This document shows, piece after piece, positions 24,767-33,962 of a DNA stretch of 64,000 bases. Origin of the DNA: Treponema sp. (lineage in GTDB: Bacteria; Spirochaetota; Spirochaetia; Treponematales; Treponemataceae); NCBI GenBank assembly GCA_017464425.1, contig JAFUDX010000042.1, positions 48,057-112,056 of the forward strand. Direction: 5' to 3'. Numbering within the stretch: the stretch's first letter is position 1; the number at the start of each line of letters is the position of its first letter. The notes beneath the pieces were generated by a model, which made no database searches, was not told the origin of the DNA, and worked only from the letters and a program-made list of their open reading frames with translations. The position numbers and the translations under genes were made by a program.

Positions 24767-25174
24767 ATGTCCACAAACCTTTCCAAACTGCGGCGCGATG
24801 AGCTGCTCGGCAAGATTGAGCAGATTCGCGCCTTTCTGAACCAATCGCTCTATGACGAGAACGCCCGAAGGCTGGCGGGCTATTTGAACGAGCTTGCGGC
24901 GGAAGTAAAAGGCAAGAAGTACGGGCTTGTATTCGAGGAGCACCGCGAAAAGATTGACGACACGCTTGCGGCAAGCGTTCCCGTGCTGACGGAAGAGGCG
25001 GACTTGTTCGTGGACGGCGGCGGCGAGGTGCATTTTCTGCTTGAAGGCGACAACCTTGCAAGCCTGTGCCTTCTGGAAAAAACGCACAAGGGCAAAGTCG
25101 ATGTGATTTACATCGACCCACCGTACAACACGGGGAACAAGGATTTTATCTACAACGATGATTTTGTGGAGTAA
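24767..25174 (+). pseudogene. mod: Type III restriction methyltransferase (mod), N-terminal remnant
   Basis: 135 codons match the start of type III Mod proteins: RRDELLGKIEQIRAFLNQS..., ALLFVDGGGEVHFLLEGDN-type region, and DVIYIDPPYNTGNKDF, where DPPY is the methyltransferase catalytic motif IV. A full Mod has about 600 residues or more; homology stops at NDDFVE followed by TAA. The type II module starts about 50 bases downstream, and the end of the partner res gene reappears at 27319, so this is the left stump of an interrupted type III locus. Confidence 0.85.
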
Positions 25175-25221
25175 GAGGAACTTGGGTTAATTTTTCATAC
25201 AAAATTTGCCGTTAATAAATT

Positions 25222-26103
25222 ATGAATTTTAATGAAGTACTTATGGAAGCAAGAAATGAATTAACTACATTGGATAAGCATTTAATCGATGTTCTAGAGA
25301 TTTCGCGTCCACCATCAATCGAATATGCAAAACAACTCGCGAAAGTCATCTCAAAGTTGTCCCCATTGCTAGGCAATATGATTGAATTTTCAACTGTTGA
25401 TTTGCTTAATAAAGCCGATTGGAATGGCGAAGGCAAGTGGATTCGCCAAGACCCAGGATTTCCAGATGCATTATTCAAAAGCGATACTGTTGTTCCGAAT
25501 CCGGGAATTGAGATAAAGGCATGGTTTCCGCTTGCAACAGAAATAACCGCACGATTCAGAGACAGCGTTACTATTTTTGAAAAAGACAATATAGACATGG
25601 CACTGATTGCATGGCTTCCAGAAAATGTTATTTGGGGAAAGCCACAGATAATAGATACTCTTGTAGTCAGTGGAAAAAGTGTTGCCAAAGCCCGTGACAC
25701 GCACTATCATCGCCCTCCAGATTATCTTGTCTTTGAACCAGAGGACACAAGCAACAGAACTGCGAATCTCCAACAGACCAACACAAATGGGTATAAATTG
25801 CAGACTGACAAATGCAGCCTTGCAGAGGCAAAGGAAGTCGTGAACTCTTGGGGAGAAGACCAAAAGGAATATAGTCCGCTACCTAAATATCAAAGTTTAC
25901 TCAGAACTCTTTACGGACAATTCGTGTACAGGCTTGATACGAACTATGCTAAGATTGACCGCATTGAGCATAAGGAAATTGAAGCATTCAAGCAGAAAGT
26001 CCTTTCCTCCAAATTCAAAGGCAAAACGATAAAATCATGGGCAGATATTCTTTCATCAGGAAACGAAACGCTCTTGGAAGAAGCCTTGAGTACTATCATC
26101 TAA
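25222..26103 (+). CDS. Probable type II restriction endonuclease
   Basis: 293 residues, AT-rich. The segment DPGFPDALFKSDTVVPNPGIEIKAWFP (about 78-104) has a PD...(D/E)xK arrangement (PD, then EIK) typical of restriction nucleases; the C-terminal third is helical. The adjoining methyltransferase and XRE gene make a restriction role likely. I could not assign a recognition site. It converges on the methyltransferase gene, with a 48-base tail overlap. No clear ribosome binding site before ATG. Confidence 0.7.
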   Translation: MNFNEVLMEARNELTTLDKHLIDVLEISRPPSIEYAKQLAKVISKLSPLLGNMIEFSTVDLLNKADWNGEGKWIRQDPGFPDALFKSDTVVPNPGIEIKAWFPLATEITARFRDSVTIFEKDNIDMALIAWLPENVIWGKPQIIDTLVVSGKSVAKARDTHYHRPPDYLVFEPEDTSNRTANLQQTNTNGYKLQTDKCSLAEAKEVVNSWGEDQKEYSPLPKYQSLLRTLYGQFVYRLDTNYAKIDRIEHKEIEAFKQKVLSSKFKGKTIKSWADILSSGNETLLEEALSTII

Positions 26104-27072
26104 TGATTTTTCTACCCTGTTTTTTGCAACAGCAAATACATCAGGATTTATCTCTGCACAATAGCATTTTCTGTTCAAATTGATTGAAGCAACTGCGGAA
26201 GTACACAATCCAGCAAATGGATCCCAAACGACATCATTCTCATCACTCGTCATCTCAATTATACGGCTTATGAGAGAGAGAGGTTTTTGATTTAAATGCA
26301 CTGCTTTTTGATTTACTTTCAATCGCTCTGCATTCCGGAGCTGCGGCTCGCTCCATACATTCGTAACTCCGATAGGACAATAAAACTTGGAACGCATTTT
26401 TTCCCATTCTTTTTTTTGAATCGGGGCAATACCATTCATTGAGAAATAAGGTTTCCCCTCTTTCACACCATACACATTGGCATATTCTGAGATTTTCTCA
26501 AAGGCATCTGCAGGGGGCATATACCAAAGATGGCATTTAGTAAAATATTTTCGTGTTGCAGCGTCCACAACACCGCAGGCTTCATTTGTCTTCGAAAATG
26601 GAAGTCCTGTCCGTCCCCATTCGTACCTAAGCCAATCTTTCATTGAAAGTTCTTTGTCCTCGACCCTAAAAGTAGGAATTTTCACATATTGTACGCATAC
26701 TTCCGTAACAACTGGCAAATGGCGTATTGTCTTTGTGTTCGTGTTTCCTGCGACATGGCTCATTCCCTTATCCCATACACAACAGGAAACATATTTCCAA
26801 CCATACCTTTCAAGAATTGGGTGAACGGTTGCCCAGCCAAGTTCCGTATTCCAAAACCAGAGAGTCGTAAGTGGAGTTGAACATTCGCTCCATTTTTTTA
26901 TATGTGGCTCATACCATGCGTCCAAACCTTTATTCGTCACAAGGTCACCAGGGAAGCCATTCACACCATAAGGACCGTCGCTCACAATAACTGTAGGAGT
27001 TTCCCATTTTTTATAGAAGTCAATGCTGTCACCACAGTAGAGATGGATAAAATCGAAATCATTTTTCCTCAT
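26056..27072 (-). CDS. Type II DNA methyltransferase (N4-cytosine or N6-adenine)
   Basis: 338 residues. The catalytic motif IV comes first (SDGPYG near 32, DGPY in place of DPPY) and the SAM motif I comes last (DPFAGLCTSAVA near 288), the permuted beta-class order, with HLNQKPLSLISRIIEMT as motif X. It would protect the host against the endonuclease at 25222. The ATG at 27072 is preferred over 27087 because GGAGG inside the upstream XRE gene is spaced for it. Overlaps that gene by 14 bases. Confidence 0.85.
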   Translation of the reverse strand: MRKNDFDFIHLYCGDSIDFYKKWETPTVIVSDGPYGVNGFPGDLVTNKGLDAWYEPHIKKWSECSTPLTTLWFWNTELGWATVHPILERYGWKYVSCCVWDKGMSHVAGNTNTKTIRHLPVVTEVCVQYVKIPTFRVEDKELSMKDWLRYEWGRTGLPFSKTNEACGVVDAATRKYFTKCHLWYMPPADAFEKISEYANVYGVKEGKPYFSMNGIAPIQKKEWEKMRSKFYCPIGVTNVWSEPQLRNAERLKVNQKAVHLNQKPLSLISRIIEMTSDENDVVWDPFAGLCTSAVASINLNRKCYCAEINPDVFAVAKNRVEKSLDDSTQGFFQERFVS

Positions 27073-27283
27073 CTGAGCCTCCGTCATTTGTATGCTCTAT
27101 AACAGCTCCAACATCACACGAGAAGTAGGCACATATTCTATCAATAATTTCCAGCGAAACAAGTTCTTTCCGTCCCATCTTGTCCATCGTTGATTTTGAG
27201 ATGCCAGTTGCTTCCATAAGTTCTTTCTTGGTCATTTCTTTGTCGATAAGAAGTTTCCAAAGCGGTTTGTATGAAAAAGCCAT
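27059..27283 (-). CDS. XRE-family controller of the type II module
   Basis: 74 residues: FSYKPLWKLLIDKEMTKKELMEATGISKSTMDKMGRKELVSLEIIDRICAYFSCDVGAVIEH, a single helix-turn-helix of the HTH_26 type that is often found next to methyltransferases. Probably sets the order of methyltransferase and endonuclease expression. TATTAT lies 9 bases before the ATG and no ribosome binding site is seen, as in the leaderless controller genes known from other restriction systems. Confidence 0.75.
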   Translation of the reverse strand: MAFSYKPLWKLLIDKEMTKKELMEATGISKSTMDKMGRKELVSLEIIDRICAYFSCDVGAVIEHTNDGGSDEEK

Positions 27284-27318
27284 ATAATAACAATAATACA
27301 AAAGTAATGAGAAGTCAA

Positions 27319-28818
27319 CACTTTTATATTATTGCCATTCCGTTGGTGCAGCTGCCGAACAATTCCGACGCGCTGTTGGAGCGGGTGCAGAAGTATTTTG
27401 AAGCGCAGTCCGTGTCGGTAGAAAACGGCTTGCTTGCCGTGTGGCTTTCTAGCTGCCACGAAAACCTTGACGGCATCGAGGCGAACGGTGCGCCGCAGGT
27501 GGCGGTCATCATCAAGCAGGCGGTGGCGACCGGCTGGGACTGCCCCCGTGCGCATATCCTCGTAAAACTCCGCGAGGGCATGGACGAGACATTTGAAATC
27601 CAGACCATCGGACGAATCCGCCGGATGCCGGAGGCGCGCCACTACGGAAGCGACCTGCTCGACAGCTGCTACCTCTACACCTTTGACAGCAAGTTCACGC
27701 AGGGAGCGAAGGCGGCATTGGGCAAGAACGCCTTGAGCGCAAAGACGATTTTTCTAAAGAACGAGCATAAGAAATTCTCGCTCGTAAAGGAACAGCGCAC
27801 GCAGGTTCTCGACACGCAGGACGACGCGCTTGCGCTGAAGGCAATCGGCGAGTATCTGAAATCAAAGTACGCGCTGGACGGCGACTGTGCCAAAAATAAG
27901 CCTCGGCTCGAAACGGCAGGATTCGTGTTCAACCAGAAAATCGAGCGCAGCACTTTTTCCGGCTCTGCGGCGGTCATTTCCGATGTCACCGCCGACAACT
28001 TGAACACGGTGACATTCCGCGAGACGATGAACACCCACACGCACGGGCGCGAGTTTCACAACCGCGTGGGCAGAATCGGGCTTGAAATCGGCTTGGAGTA
28101 CGCGAGCGCGGTAACGATTCTGGGAAAACTGTTTGCCAACGAACATAAATTTTTGTACCGCCACAAGCTTTTGGAACTGACGATTAAAGAATGGTACGCG
28201 TTCGTCATAAACAATTTTGACACGCTGCGCCATGTGTTCCGCCTTGCGATGGCGGAGGGCGCAAATCAGAATCAGAACACGCTCGGCTTGGAGACCGTGA
28301 GCGAAAAGCCGTTCTTCTTTCCGCAAAGCACGCTGTTCACCTACGATGCGGCGGCGAAAATCCAGAGCGAGTGCAAGAAGAATGTGTACTCAGGCTATCT
28401 GAGTTCCGCCGAGGTGCGGAGCACCCCCGAAAAGCTGTTCGAGCGTTTCTGCGAAAACTCCGCCGCCGTGGACTGGTGGTACAAGAACGGCGACAAGGGC
28501 GACGAATATTTTTCAATCGTCTATGTGGACAACTCCGGCCGCCAGAAACTGTTCTACCCCGACTACATCATGAGCGTCCGCGGCGAGCCGTGGATTGTCG
28601 AGACAAAAGGCGGCTTTGACCGCACCGGGGCAAGCGAGGACATAGACATCTTCTCGCCCAAAAAGTGCGAGGTGCTGCAAAACTACCTTGCCCGCCACAA
28701 ACTCCACGGCGGCTTCGTGCGGCAGGACAAGGCGAGCATGGAACTGCTGATTTGCACGGGCACATACAGCGATGATGTTACGAGCGACGCATGGCGGGTG
28801 CTTGGGGAGGTGTTGTAA
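27319..28818 (+). pseudogene. res: Type III restriction enzyme (res), C-terminal remnant
   Basis: About 500 codons match the C-terminal half of type III Res: IPLVQLPNNSDALLERV, APQVAVIIKQAVATGWDCPRAHILVKLREG, QTIGRIRRMPEA (helicase motif VI region) and, near the end, YPDYIMSVRGEPWIVETKGGFDRTG, the PD-ExK nuclease domain. The N-terminal Walker motifs are missing. The frame continues upstream to 27271 through the type II module's own leader, so no native start remains. With the mod stump it defines the scar of the insertion. Confidence 0.85.
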
Positions 28819-28835
28819 AAAATTCTCCCCTCCCT

Positions 28836-30263
28836 TCACCTCACCACAATCTGCTGGTTCTTGCTCTTGGGCTTTTCGGGAATCGTGTAGCGCAGTTTGC
28901 CCGACTGAATCAGCGGAACGACATAATTGTTGATGAAATACGCGGGGTGTTTTTCGTCAAAGCCGAATTCACGGGCGAGCGTTTCTTTTGAGCGCGGTTT
29001 TCGGCAGAATTCCAAGATTTTCGTCTCAAATTCGTTAATCCGTGCCTTTTTGTTGTAGAGCGTGACCTTGAAATTTCCGCGGATATTCTCAAATTTCGGC
29101 TCTAGAAGACCTGCTTTTTTCATCTCGGCGTAAATCGTGGGAATGCCCGAATAGCGGTTCTCGGTCTGATTCAAGACTTCAAGCGCAGAGGCGATGAAGG
29201 GATTGCGCACATCGGCTTTGGTCTTTCCCAAACTGTCGAGCGTGAGCCTTCCGTACAAGCCGCCGGGGTTGGTCACTTCAATGCGGTCGGGGTACATTTC
29301 AAGGCGAATCGGCTCGTTCTCGGTGTGAATGCTGTAGTCACGGTGAATGAGCGCATTCAAAATGATTTCGCGGATTGCCTTTATCGGGTATTCGCTCACA
29401 TCCTTGCGATGCCCGCTTTCGTCAATGACAGTGGAAGTCGCCATGTTCTGCTGAACGAACGCAATCGCCGTCTCAAGCATCTGCGGAATCGTGCCGTCAA
29501 GCCGTTTGTTCACGATGAACCGCTCCCCGCTTTCGTTTTCTTCGGCATAGTTTGCGGTAGAACAGACCACGGCAACGATGTCGAGATTGGGCGAAAGGTA
29601 CTGCGGGTACTTTCCGAACAGCATGATTCCGCACACGGTCGGTCTGCCGTTTTTGTCAGAAAGTCCGTTCAAATTGGTGAGCATTTTTTTATCAAGGTTC
29701 ACAAGATTCGGTTTGAGCGCGACCGCCCGCGCAAAAAATCCGTCCAACTGAATTTGATCAAAAAAACTCTCGTCGATTCGGGGACTGGTGCGAAGTTCAT
29801 CTTCGGTCTTGTACTTGAACGCATCGTAGCTGTAGATTTCATATTCGGTCATCGGTAAGTCGGCTTCTCCCACTCGGATATATGAGCCTTTGCTTTTGCC
29901 CTTCCCCGAATAGTAGCACGGCTTGTTTATGGCCTCCATTTCCGCAATCTCAGCGGCAAGAACGGTCTTCCCCTCATAAGTGCAGATAGTGATGAGCGGG
30001 CGGACAATAGGCTCCATTTCTTTTGCCTGCTCAACGATTTTCTTTTCTAGGGTGTCAGGATTTTTCACGCCGCAGACAGTGTAGCCCGCTTTTTCGTCAA
30101 TGCCGAACAAAATGATTCCGCCGTCAGTGTTGGAAAAACTGGAAAAGCTGTCGTACAGTTTTTCGGGCACACCGCCTTTTGCGCTCTTGAACTCAATGTT
30201 CATCGTCTCGACTTTTTTTTCTTGAATTTTCCTAATTAACGAAACCAAATCCTTTTCCAGCAT
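28836..30263 (-). CDS. AlbA_2/COG2865 ATP-binding protein
   Basis: 475 residues. N-terminal AlbA_2 domain (MNIEFKSAKGGVPEKLYDSFSSFSNTDGGIILFGIDEK), then a helical part and a GHKL-like ATP-binding region (REIILNALIHRDYS, the N-box; VTNPGGLYG, the G1 box), then a C-terminal winged-helix-like region. Family members are often annotated as transcriptional regulators; the activity is not settled. AAGAGGTG before the ATG at 30263 sets the start, and six phased repeats lie directly upstream. Confidence 0.85.
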   Translation of the reverse strand: MLEKDLVSLIRKIQEKKVETMNIEFKSAKGGVPEKLYDSFSSFSNTDGGIILFGIDEKAGYTVCGVKNPDTLEKKIVEQAKEMEPIVRPLITICTYEGKTVLAAEIAEMEAINKPCYYSGKGKSKGSYIRVGEADLPMTEYEIYSYDAFKYKTEDELRTSPRIDESFFDQIQLDGFFARAVALKPNLVNLDKKMLTNLNGLSDKNGRPTVCGIMLFGKYPQYLSPNLDIVAVVCSTANYAEENESGERFIVNKRLDGTIPQMLETAIAFVQQNMATSTVIDESGHRKDVSEYPIKAIREIILNALIHRDYSIHTENEPIRLEMYPDRIEVTNPGGLYGRLTLDSLGKTKADVRNPFIASALEVLNQTENRYSGIPTIYAEMKKAGLLEPKFENIRGNFKVTLYNKKARINEFETKILEFCRKPRSKETLAREFGFDEKHPAYFINNYVVPLIQSGKLRYTIPEKPKSKNQQIVVR

Positions 30264-30274
30264 ATCCACACCTC

Positions 30275-30389
30275 TTTTACGAAAATAATACTGCATTTTA
30301 GGAAAATAAACAAGTTTTTACGAAAATTTTTTCAAAATTTAGAAAATAAACAAAATTTTAGGAAAAATTAAATCTCATTTTGCGAAAAT
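30275..30389 (-). repeat. Six phased repeats upstream of the AlbA_2 gene
   Basis: The core TTTANGAAAATAAA recurs six times; its GAAAA starts at 30281, 30302, 30322, 30342, 30362 and 30384, spaced 21, 20, 20, 20 and 22, close to two helical turns. The array lies between the AlbA_2 gene and the divergent membrane gene at 30436, ending 12 bases before the AlbA_2 ATG. Confidence 0.8.
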
Positions 30390-30435
30390 ACTACAGTCAT
30401 TCCTTTTTCGTCAAAAATCTGCTACACTCTTCCCC

Positions 30436-31044
30436 ATGCAAGACTTCACCTTCATGTCAATCATGACCATCTGTTCGGCGGGGCTTGGTCTCATCGGTGC
30501 GCTGCTCGGAATCGTGAACACGCTCTCGCTGCTCTTCGACAGGCGGATTGAGCTGAAAGTCCACTTTGAGTTCGCCTATCTCCTCGAAAAACGCCTCATC
30601 TCCTTCCCGCTCCCCACCACCACCGCGCGGAAAACCGTCGCCGAAAAACTCAAGCAGGGGCGCGTCTTAAACCCGTCCGTCAGAATCGTCAACAAAAGCA
30701 AATACACGATTTTCATCACCGACATCGGGCTTGCACGGAACCGCGCGCTCAAAAACAAACTGGAATTCTTTCCCGACCTCGTACAGCCGCGCCTCGAAGC
30801 CCCCTACAAAATGGAGCCGTTCTCCTCGCTCATCCTCACCTGCACCGACATCAATGTCCTCACGCTCCCTGTCGGCGTAAAATATGTCTACGCGACCACC
30901 GCACACGGTCGCCGCTTCTTCACGAAAATCGCCCGCCTCAAAAAAACAATGGTCGTCTTCAAAAAAATCGCCGACGACCTCAAAGACAGCACACTCGCCG
31001 AAGAAAACCCGATTGTGGCAGAGATTCTGAGCAAAGAAAAGTGA
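30436..31044 (+). CDS. Membrane-anchored hypothetical protein
   Basis: 202 residues. A hydrophobic N-terminus (ICSAGLGLIGALLGIVNTLSLLF, about 12-34) anchors a beta-rich domain with VRIVNKSKYTIFITDIGL near 82. I do not recognise it. TGCTACACT (30420-30428) is an extended -10 ending 7 bases before the ATG, with no ribosome binding site. After the stop TGA the same frame continues WAHESQPELIEKYYPKEE to a second stop at 31101, which may be a lost C-terminus or a fragment of another gene. Confidence 0.6.
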   Translation: MQDFTFMSIMTICSAGLGLIGALLGIVNTLSLLFDRRIELKVHFEFAYLLEKRLISFPLPTTTARKTVAEKLKQGRVLNPSVRIVNKSKYTIFITDIGLARNRALKNKLEFFPDLVQPRLEAPYKMEPFSSLILTCTDINVLTLPVGVKYVYATTAHGRRFFTKIARLKKTMVVFKKIADDLKDSTLAEENPIVAEILSKEK

Positions 31045-31085
31045 ATTTGGGCGCATGAAAGCCAGCCAGAATTGATTGAAAAATA

Positions 31086-31545
31086 TTATCCGAAAGAGGA
31101 ATAAATCTTTTTCACCGCCCGGTACACGCCGTAGCTTACCGTCGCGCTAATCATTTTGTCCGCAAGGTTTGTAACGGTTCCGCCGAAGCAGAGCGCGAAA
31201 GGAATGTTTTCGGTGGCAAGGTAGATGCCCTGCACGATGTTGTCTACATTTTCGATTGTGCTGGCGGATTGTGAGCCACGCAAACACGGCGGTAAGAATG
31301 TGGCAGCTTACAAAGACAAACATGGTGCGGTCAAAAATGTACATGGCAAGGTTTGAAAGAACCGCGCACAGAACGCCGCCCCACAGTCCGCAGATTGCAG
31401 TCGCCGCAATCGTAATGATTGAGTCAAGGTAGAGCGGAAGGATGATTTTTCCGGCACAGACGGAGCCAAAATAGTTCATGCACACGGCAAAGGCGAGGAA
31501 CAGAATCTGTAAGGTCAGTTTTTTTGCACACGCTTTTACTTTCAT
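31086..31545 (-). pseudogene. Frameshifted ECF-transporter-like membrane protein
   Basis: From the ATG at 31545 the frame reads KLTLQILFLAFAVCMNYFGS and LPLYLDSIITIAATAICGLWGGVLCAVLSNLAMYIFDR, a multi-span membrane domain of the ECF-S type also seen at the N-terminus of some sensors. Near 31275 the frame shifts and continues IENVDNIVQGIYLATENIPFALCFGGTVTNLADKMISATVSYGVYRAVKK to the stop at 31086. A single frameshift breaks it. Confidence 0.65.
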
Positions 31546-31680
31546 ACAATTTCTGGGTGGAGCGCATTTTTCCCCAGTGCGAGCGTTTGAATCACTTCCT
31601 GGCACGCCTTGTTAAAGAACGTCTTTCAACGTGCAAACCCGAATGGTCGTCAACAAGAAGTATTTTGAGCGTCTTATTTT
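31542..31680 (-). pseudogene. Response regulator with most of the gene deleted
   Basis: The N-terminal receiver start KTLKILLVDDHSG, with the acidic pair DD, and the C-terminal tail ACQEVIQTLALGKNALHPEIV are both present but only about 20 codons apart in different frames. A normal NarL-type regulator has about 210 residues, so the middle has been lost. The tail ends in TGA, overlapping the next start (ATGA), which preserves the ancestral operon joint. Confidence 0.65.
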
Positions 31681-32450
31681 TTGATTCTGATTGCAATCGT
31701 GCATCCTCCGTCATTTATGAACTGAACCGTTCCGCCCAAAAACTCAACTCGCTTTTTTATGTTCGCAACTCCCCAGTGCTTGCGATTTTGCGCCGCATCT
31801 TTCGTGCCATCTTGTACGGTCTCTTCTGAAAAACCGATTCCGTTATCCTTTATGACAAAGCTCAATCCTTCGGCAACGTCGGTGATTTTTATCTGAACGA
31901 GCGTAGCGTTTGCATGTCGCGCAATGTTGCTCAACGCTTCCTGCAGAATGTGAAGAATTTCAAGCTTTCCGTGTTCTGCACATTCTTCTTGTGGATTATG
32001 AGCGCGAGAGAGCCCAGCGTAAGGAACGCCGAAAAATACAAAAGCATCTCGTAGCCGAATGCCACCCGCCGCTGTATGCGGTGGATTTTTGTCTGGAACG
32101 AAAGAAGAGCGGATTACAAGTTTTCGCTTTCTTCATTTTCTGAAAGAAGGACGGTGATGTTTGAGATTTCTTGTGCAATGCTGCGGTTAAAATATGCGTA
32201 CGGCTTTGTTACCAGAGTAAAATCGGCGGGAAGTTGATTTTCACTATACCTGCGTACCCCCCCCCCCGCAGATTTTCAAGCGTGCTTGCATTTTTCGCCT
32301 CAATTTCGCTGAAGGTGCGGTCAAAAGTGTCGAACTTTTGCGAGGTCTTTATGCGGAAAAACTCAGTTGTGCAGAAGAGGTGAGCGCGGCAAGGAACAGG
32401 AGCAGGTATTCGATTTTTACGGCAGAAGCGAGCGGGCGCAGGGTGGGCAT
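31674..32450 (-). pseudogene. Decayed sensor histidine kinase
   Basis: Fragments in order: a first membrane segment (IEYLLLFLAALTSS), a sensor region (FDTFDRTFSEIEAKNASTLENL, then DFTLVTKPYAYFNRSIAQEISNITVLLSENEES), a second membrane segment (YFSAFLTLGSLALIIH), a dimerisation part (LEILHILQEALSNIARHANATL) and an HATPase_c domain ending in GTVQFINDGGCTIAIRIKK. Stops and frameshifts divide it into at least four pieces. A run of 11 C (11 G on the coding strand) at 32267-32277 sits at one frame change. Only the HATPase part remains an open frame (31674-31934). Confidence 0.75.
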
Positions 32451-32465
32451 AAGTCAATTCTTTCT

Positions 32466-33773
32466 TTAATCCCGCAGACAGCCGGCAGGGATGATTTTCA
32501 CGCCTTTTTCGGTGGTGTACGCCATAGAAGCGTTTGCGCAGATTATAATCAGTAAATCAGGCTCGCGGTACAGAACGCCAGGATGCTCCTTATCTTTAAG
32601 AGCCGATTCATTGTGCTTTCGTATGACTTCCCCGAATTTTAAGAGGTTCTTCTCTGCCGCCGGGATTGCGTTCTCGCCTGTTTTGATTTCTATAAGCGCG
32701 TATCGCCCATCAGTCAGCTGGTATACGGCATCGGCTTCAAGCCCCATGTCGTCGCTGTAGTGCATGACCCGCGCATTCTGCAATTCTGCAAAAGCAAGCA
32801 AATCACGCAGCACCATATTTTCGAACACATGCCCGAACAAGTCCAAATCCTTGTAAAAATAGTCGGGCTTTATTCCAAGAGCTGCAAGGGCGATTGACTG
32901 GTCTGTGAACACATGCTTTTTTGCCGCCCTGATTGCCGTCTTTGAGCGAATCTGCGGAGTCCATGCGTCAATGTCTTTTATGACAAACAGATTTTCAAGT
33001 GCCTCAACATACGAAGAAAATGTTATGTCGGTCATGTTGTGGTTTGCGTTCACATCGGCAAAAATGACGCTCTTCTTTGCAAGCGTCGCCATGTTCCGTG
33101 CATACGACCACAGTATCGTCCTTGCCCATTCGGGATTCCGCTTTACGCCGTCAATCGCGCTGATGTCTTTTTTGTAAATCTGCTCGTAATAATCCGTGGC
33201 TATCTGAAGTTTTGCCTCCTTGTCGCTAATTGCAAGGCAGCGTGGCCAGCCGCCCCTGCAAACAATGTAGAACAAATCTTCCAAAGTCAGGGCACTTTTG
33301 CTTCCGTCAATGTCATAATCTTTATCATCAAACAAGCGTGACAAAGAAACCGTGCCGTTTGAATCGTTCATCTCAAACAAAGTCATGGGGTACATGACGA
33401 CCTCAGAAATTCTTCCGGTTCCTGTGTGGGGAGTCTCAATCTTTTTGCTAGTAGAGCCTGTAAGAAAATATTCGCCCGTTGCCTCAGGATGGTCATCGCA
33501 GTCTTTTCGTATCGTTCCCCAGATTTTTGGCGCGTCCTGCCATTCGTCAAACAAAATCGGCTTCTCATTCTTCAAAAACAACTTGGGCGAGGTTTCGGCA
33601 ATGTTCAAATAGCCTTCCCGCTTTTCTTCGTCCTGAAACTCAATGACGGTCTTGCACCGTTCTTTTGCGCTTCTCGTCTTTCCGCAGCCTTTGGGACCTA
33701 CGATGTTTATGGCATTGAACGCTTTTGTTCTTTCGTCAAGTTCTCTATCAACAAACCTCGGAAAATAGTCCAT
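32466..33773 (-). CDS. DUF4143 AAA-family ATPase
   Basis: 435 residues. Walker A VGPKGCGKTRSAK (25-37), Walker B KPILFDEWQDAP (about 71-82), a central helical part, and a C-terminal PD-(D/E)XK-like fold (GLEADAVYQLTDGRYALIEIKTG, with D, E and K). This group resembles the gene at 14323 in design but not in close sequence. AAAGGGGTG before the ATG is a fair ribosome binding site. Immediately upstream is an array of 23-base direct repeats. Function unknown. Confidence 0.85.
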   Translation of the reverse strand: MDYFPRFVDRELDERTKAFNAINIVGPKGCGKTRSAKERCKTVIEFQDEEKREGYLNIAETSPKLFLKNEKPILFDEWQDAPKIWGTIRKDCDDHPEATGEYFLTGSTSKKIETPHTGTGRISEVVMYPMTLFEMNDSNGTVSLSRLFDDKDYDIDGSKSALTLEDLFYIVCRGGWPRCLAISDKEAKLQIATDYYEQIYKKDISAIDGVKRNPEWARTILWSYARNMATLAKKSVIFADVNANHNMTDITFSSYVEALENLFVIKDIDAWTPQIRSKTAIRAAKKHVFTDQSIALAALGIKPDYFYKDLDLFGHVFENMVLRDLLAFAELQNARVMHYSDDMGLEADAVYQLTDGRYALIEIKTGENAIPAAEKNLLKFGEVIRKHNESALKDKEHPGVLYREPDLLIIICANASMAYTTEKGVKIIPAGCLRD

Positions 33774-33837
33774 GCTATCACCCCTTTCAACATAACAGTA
33801 TGGTCGTTTTTTCCAGAAAATACAAGTTCACTTTGTC

Positions 33838-33962
33838 TTTTTCGAGTATTTTATTTTGCCTTTTTCGAATATTTCATTTTGTGTTTTTCGAATATTTCAT
33901 TTTGTGTTTTTCGAATATTTTATTTTGCTTTTTTCGAATATTTCCACCACCCCTTTTTCGGG
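33838..33962 (-). repeat. Array of 23-base direct repeats upstream of the DUF4143 gene
   Basis: The unit TTTTTCGAATATTT(C/T)ATTTTG plus two variable bases starts at 33838, 33861, 33884, 33907 and 33930, exactly 23 apart; a degenerate sixth (TTTTTCGGGAAA) starts at 33954. The second and third units are identical. The array begins 65 bases from the ATPase start and lies between it and the divergent lipoprotein gene. Confidence 0.85.

Noticed and set aside
33838..33962. CRISPR-like array
   Set aside because: Units of 23 bases follow one another without variable spacers, and no cas gene is near.
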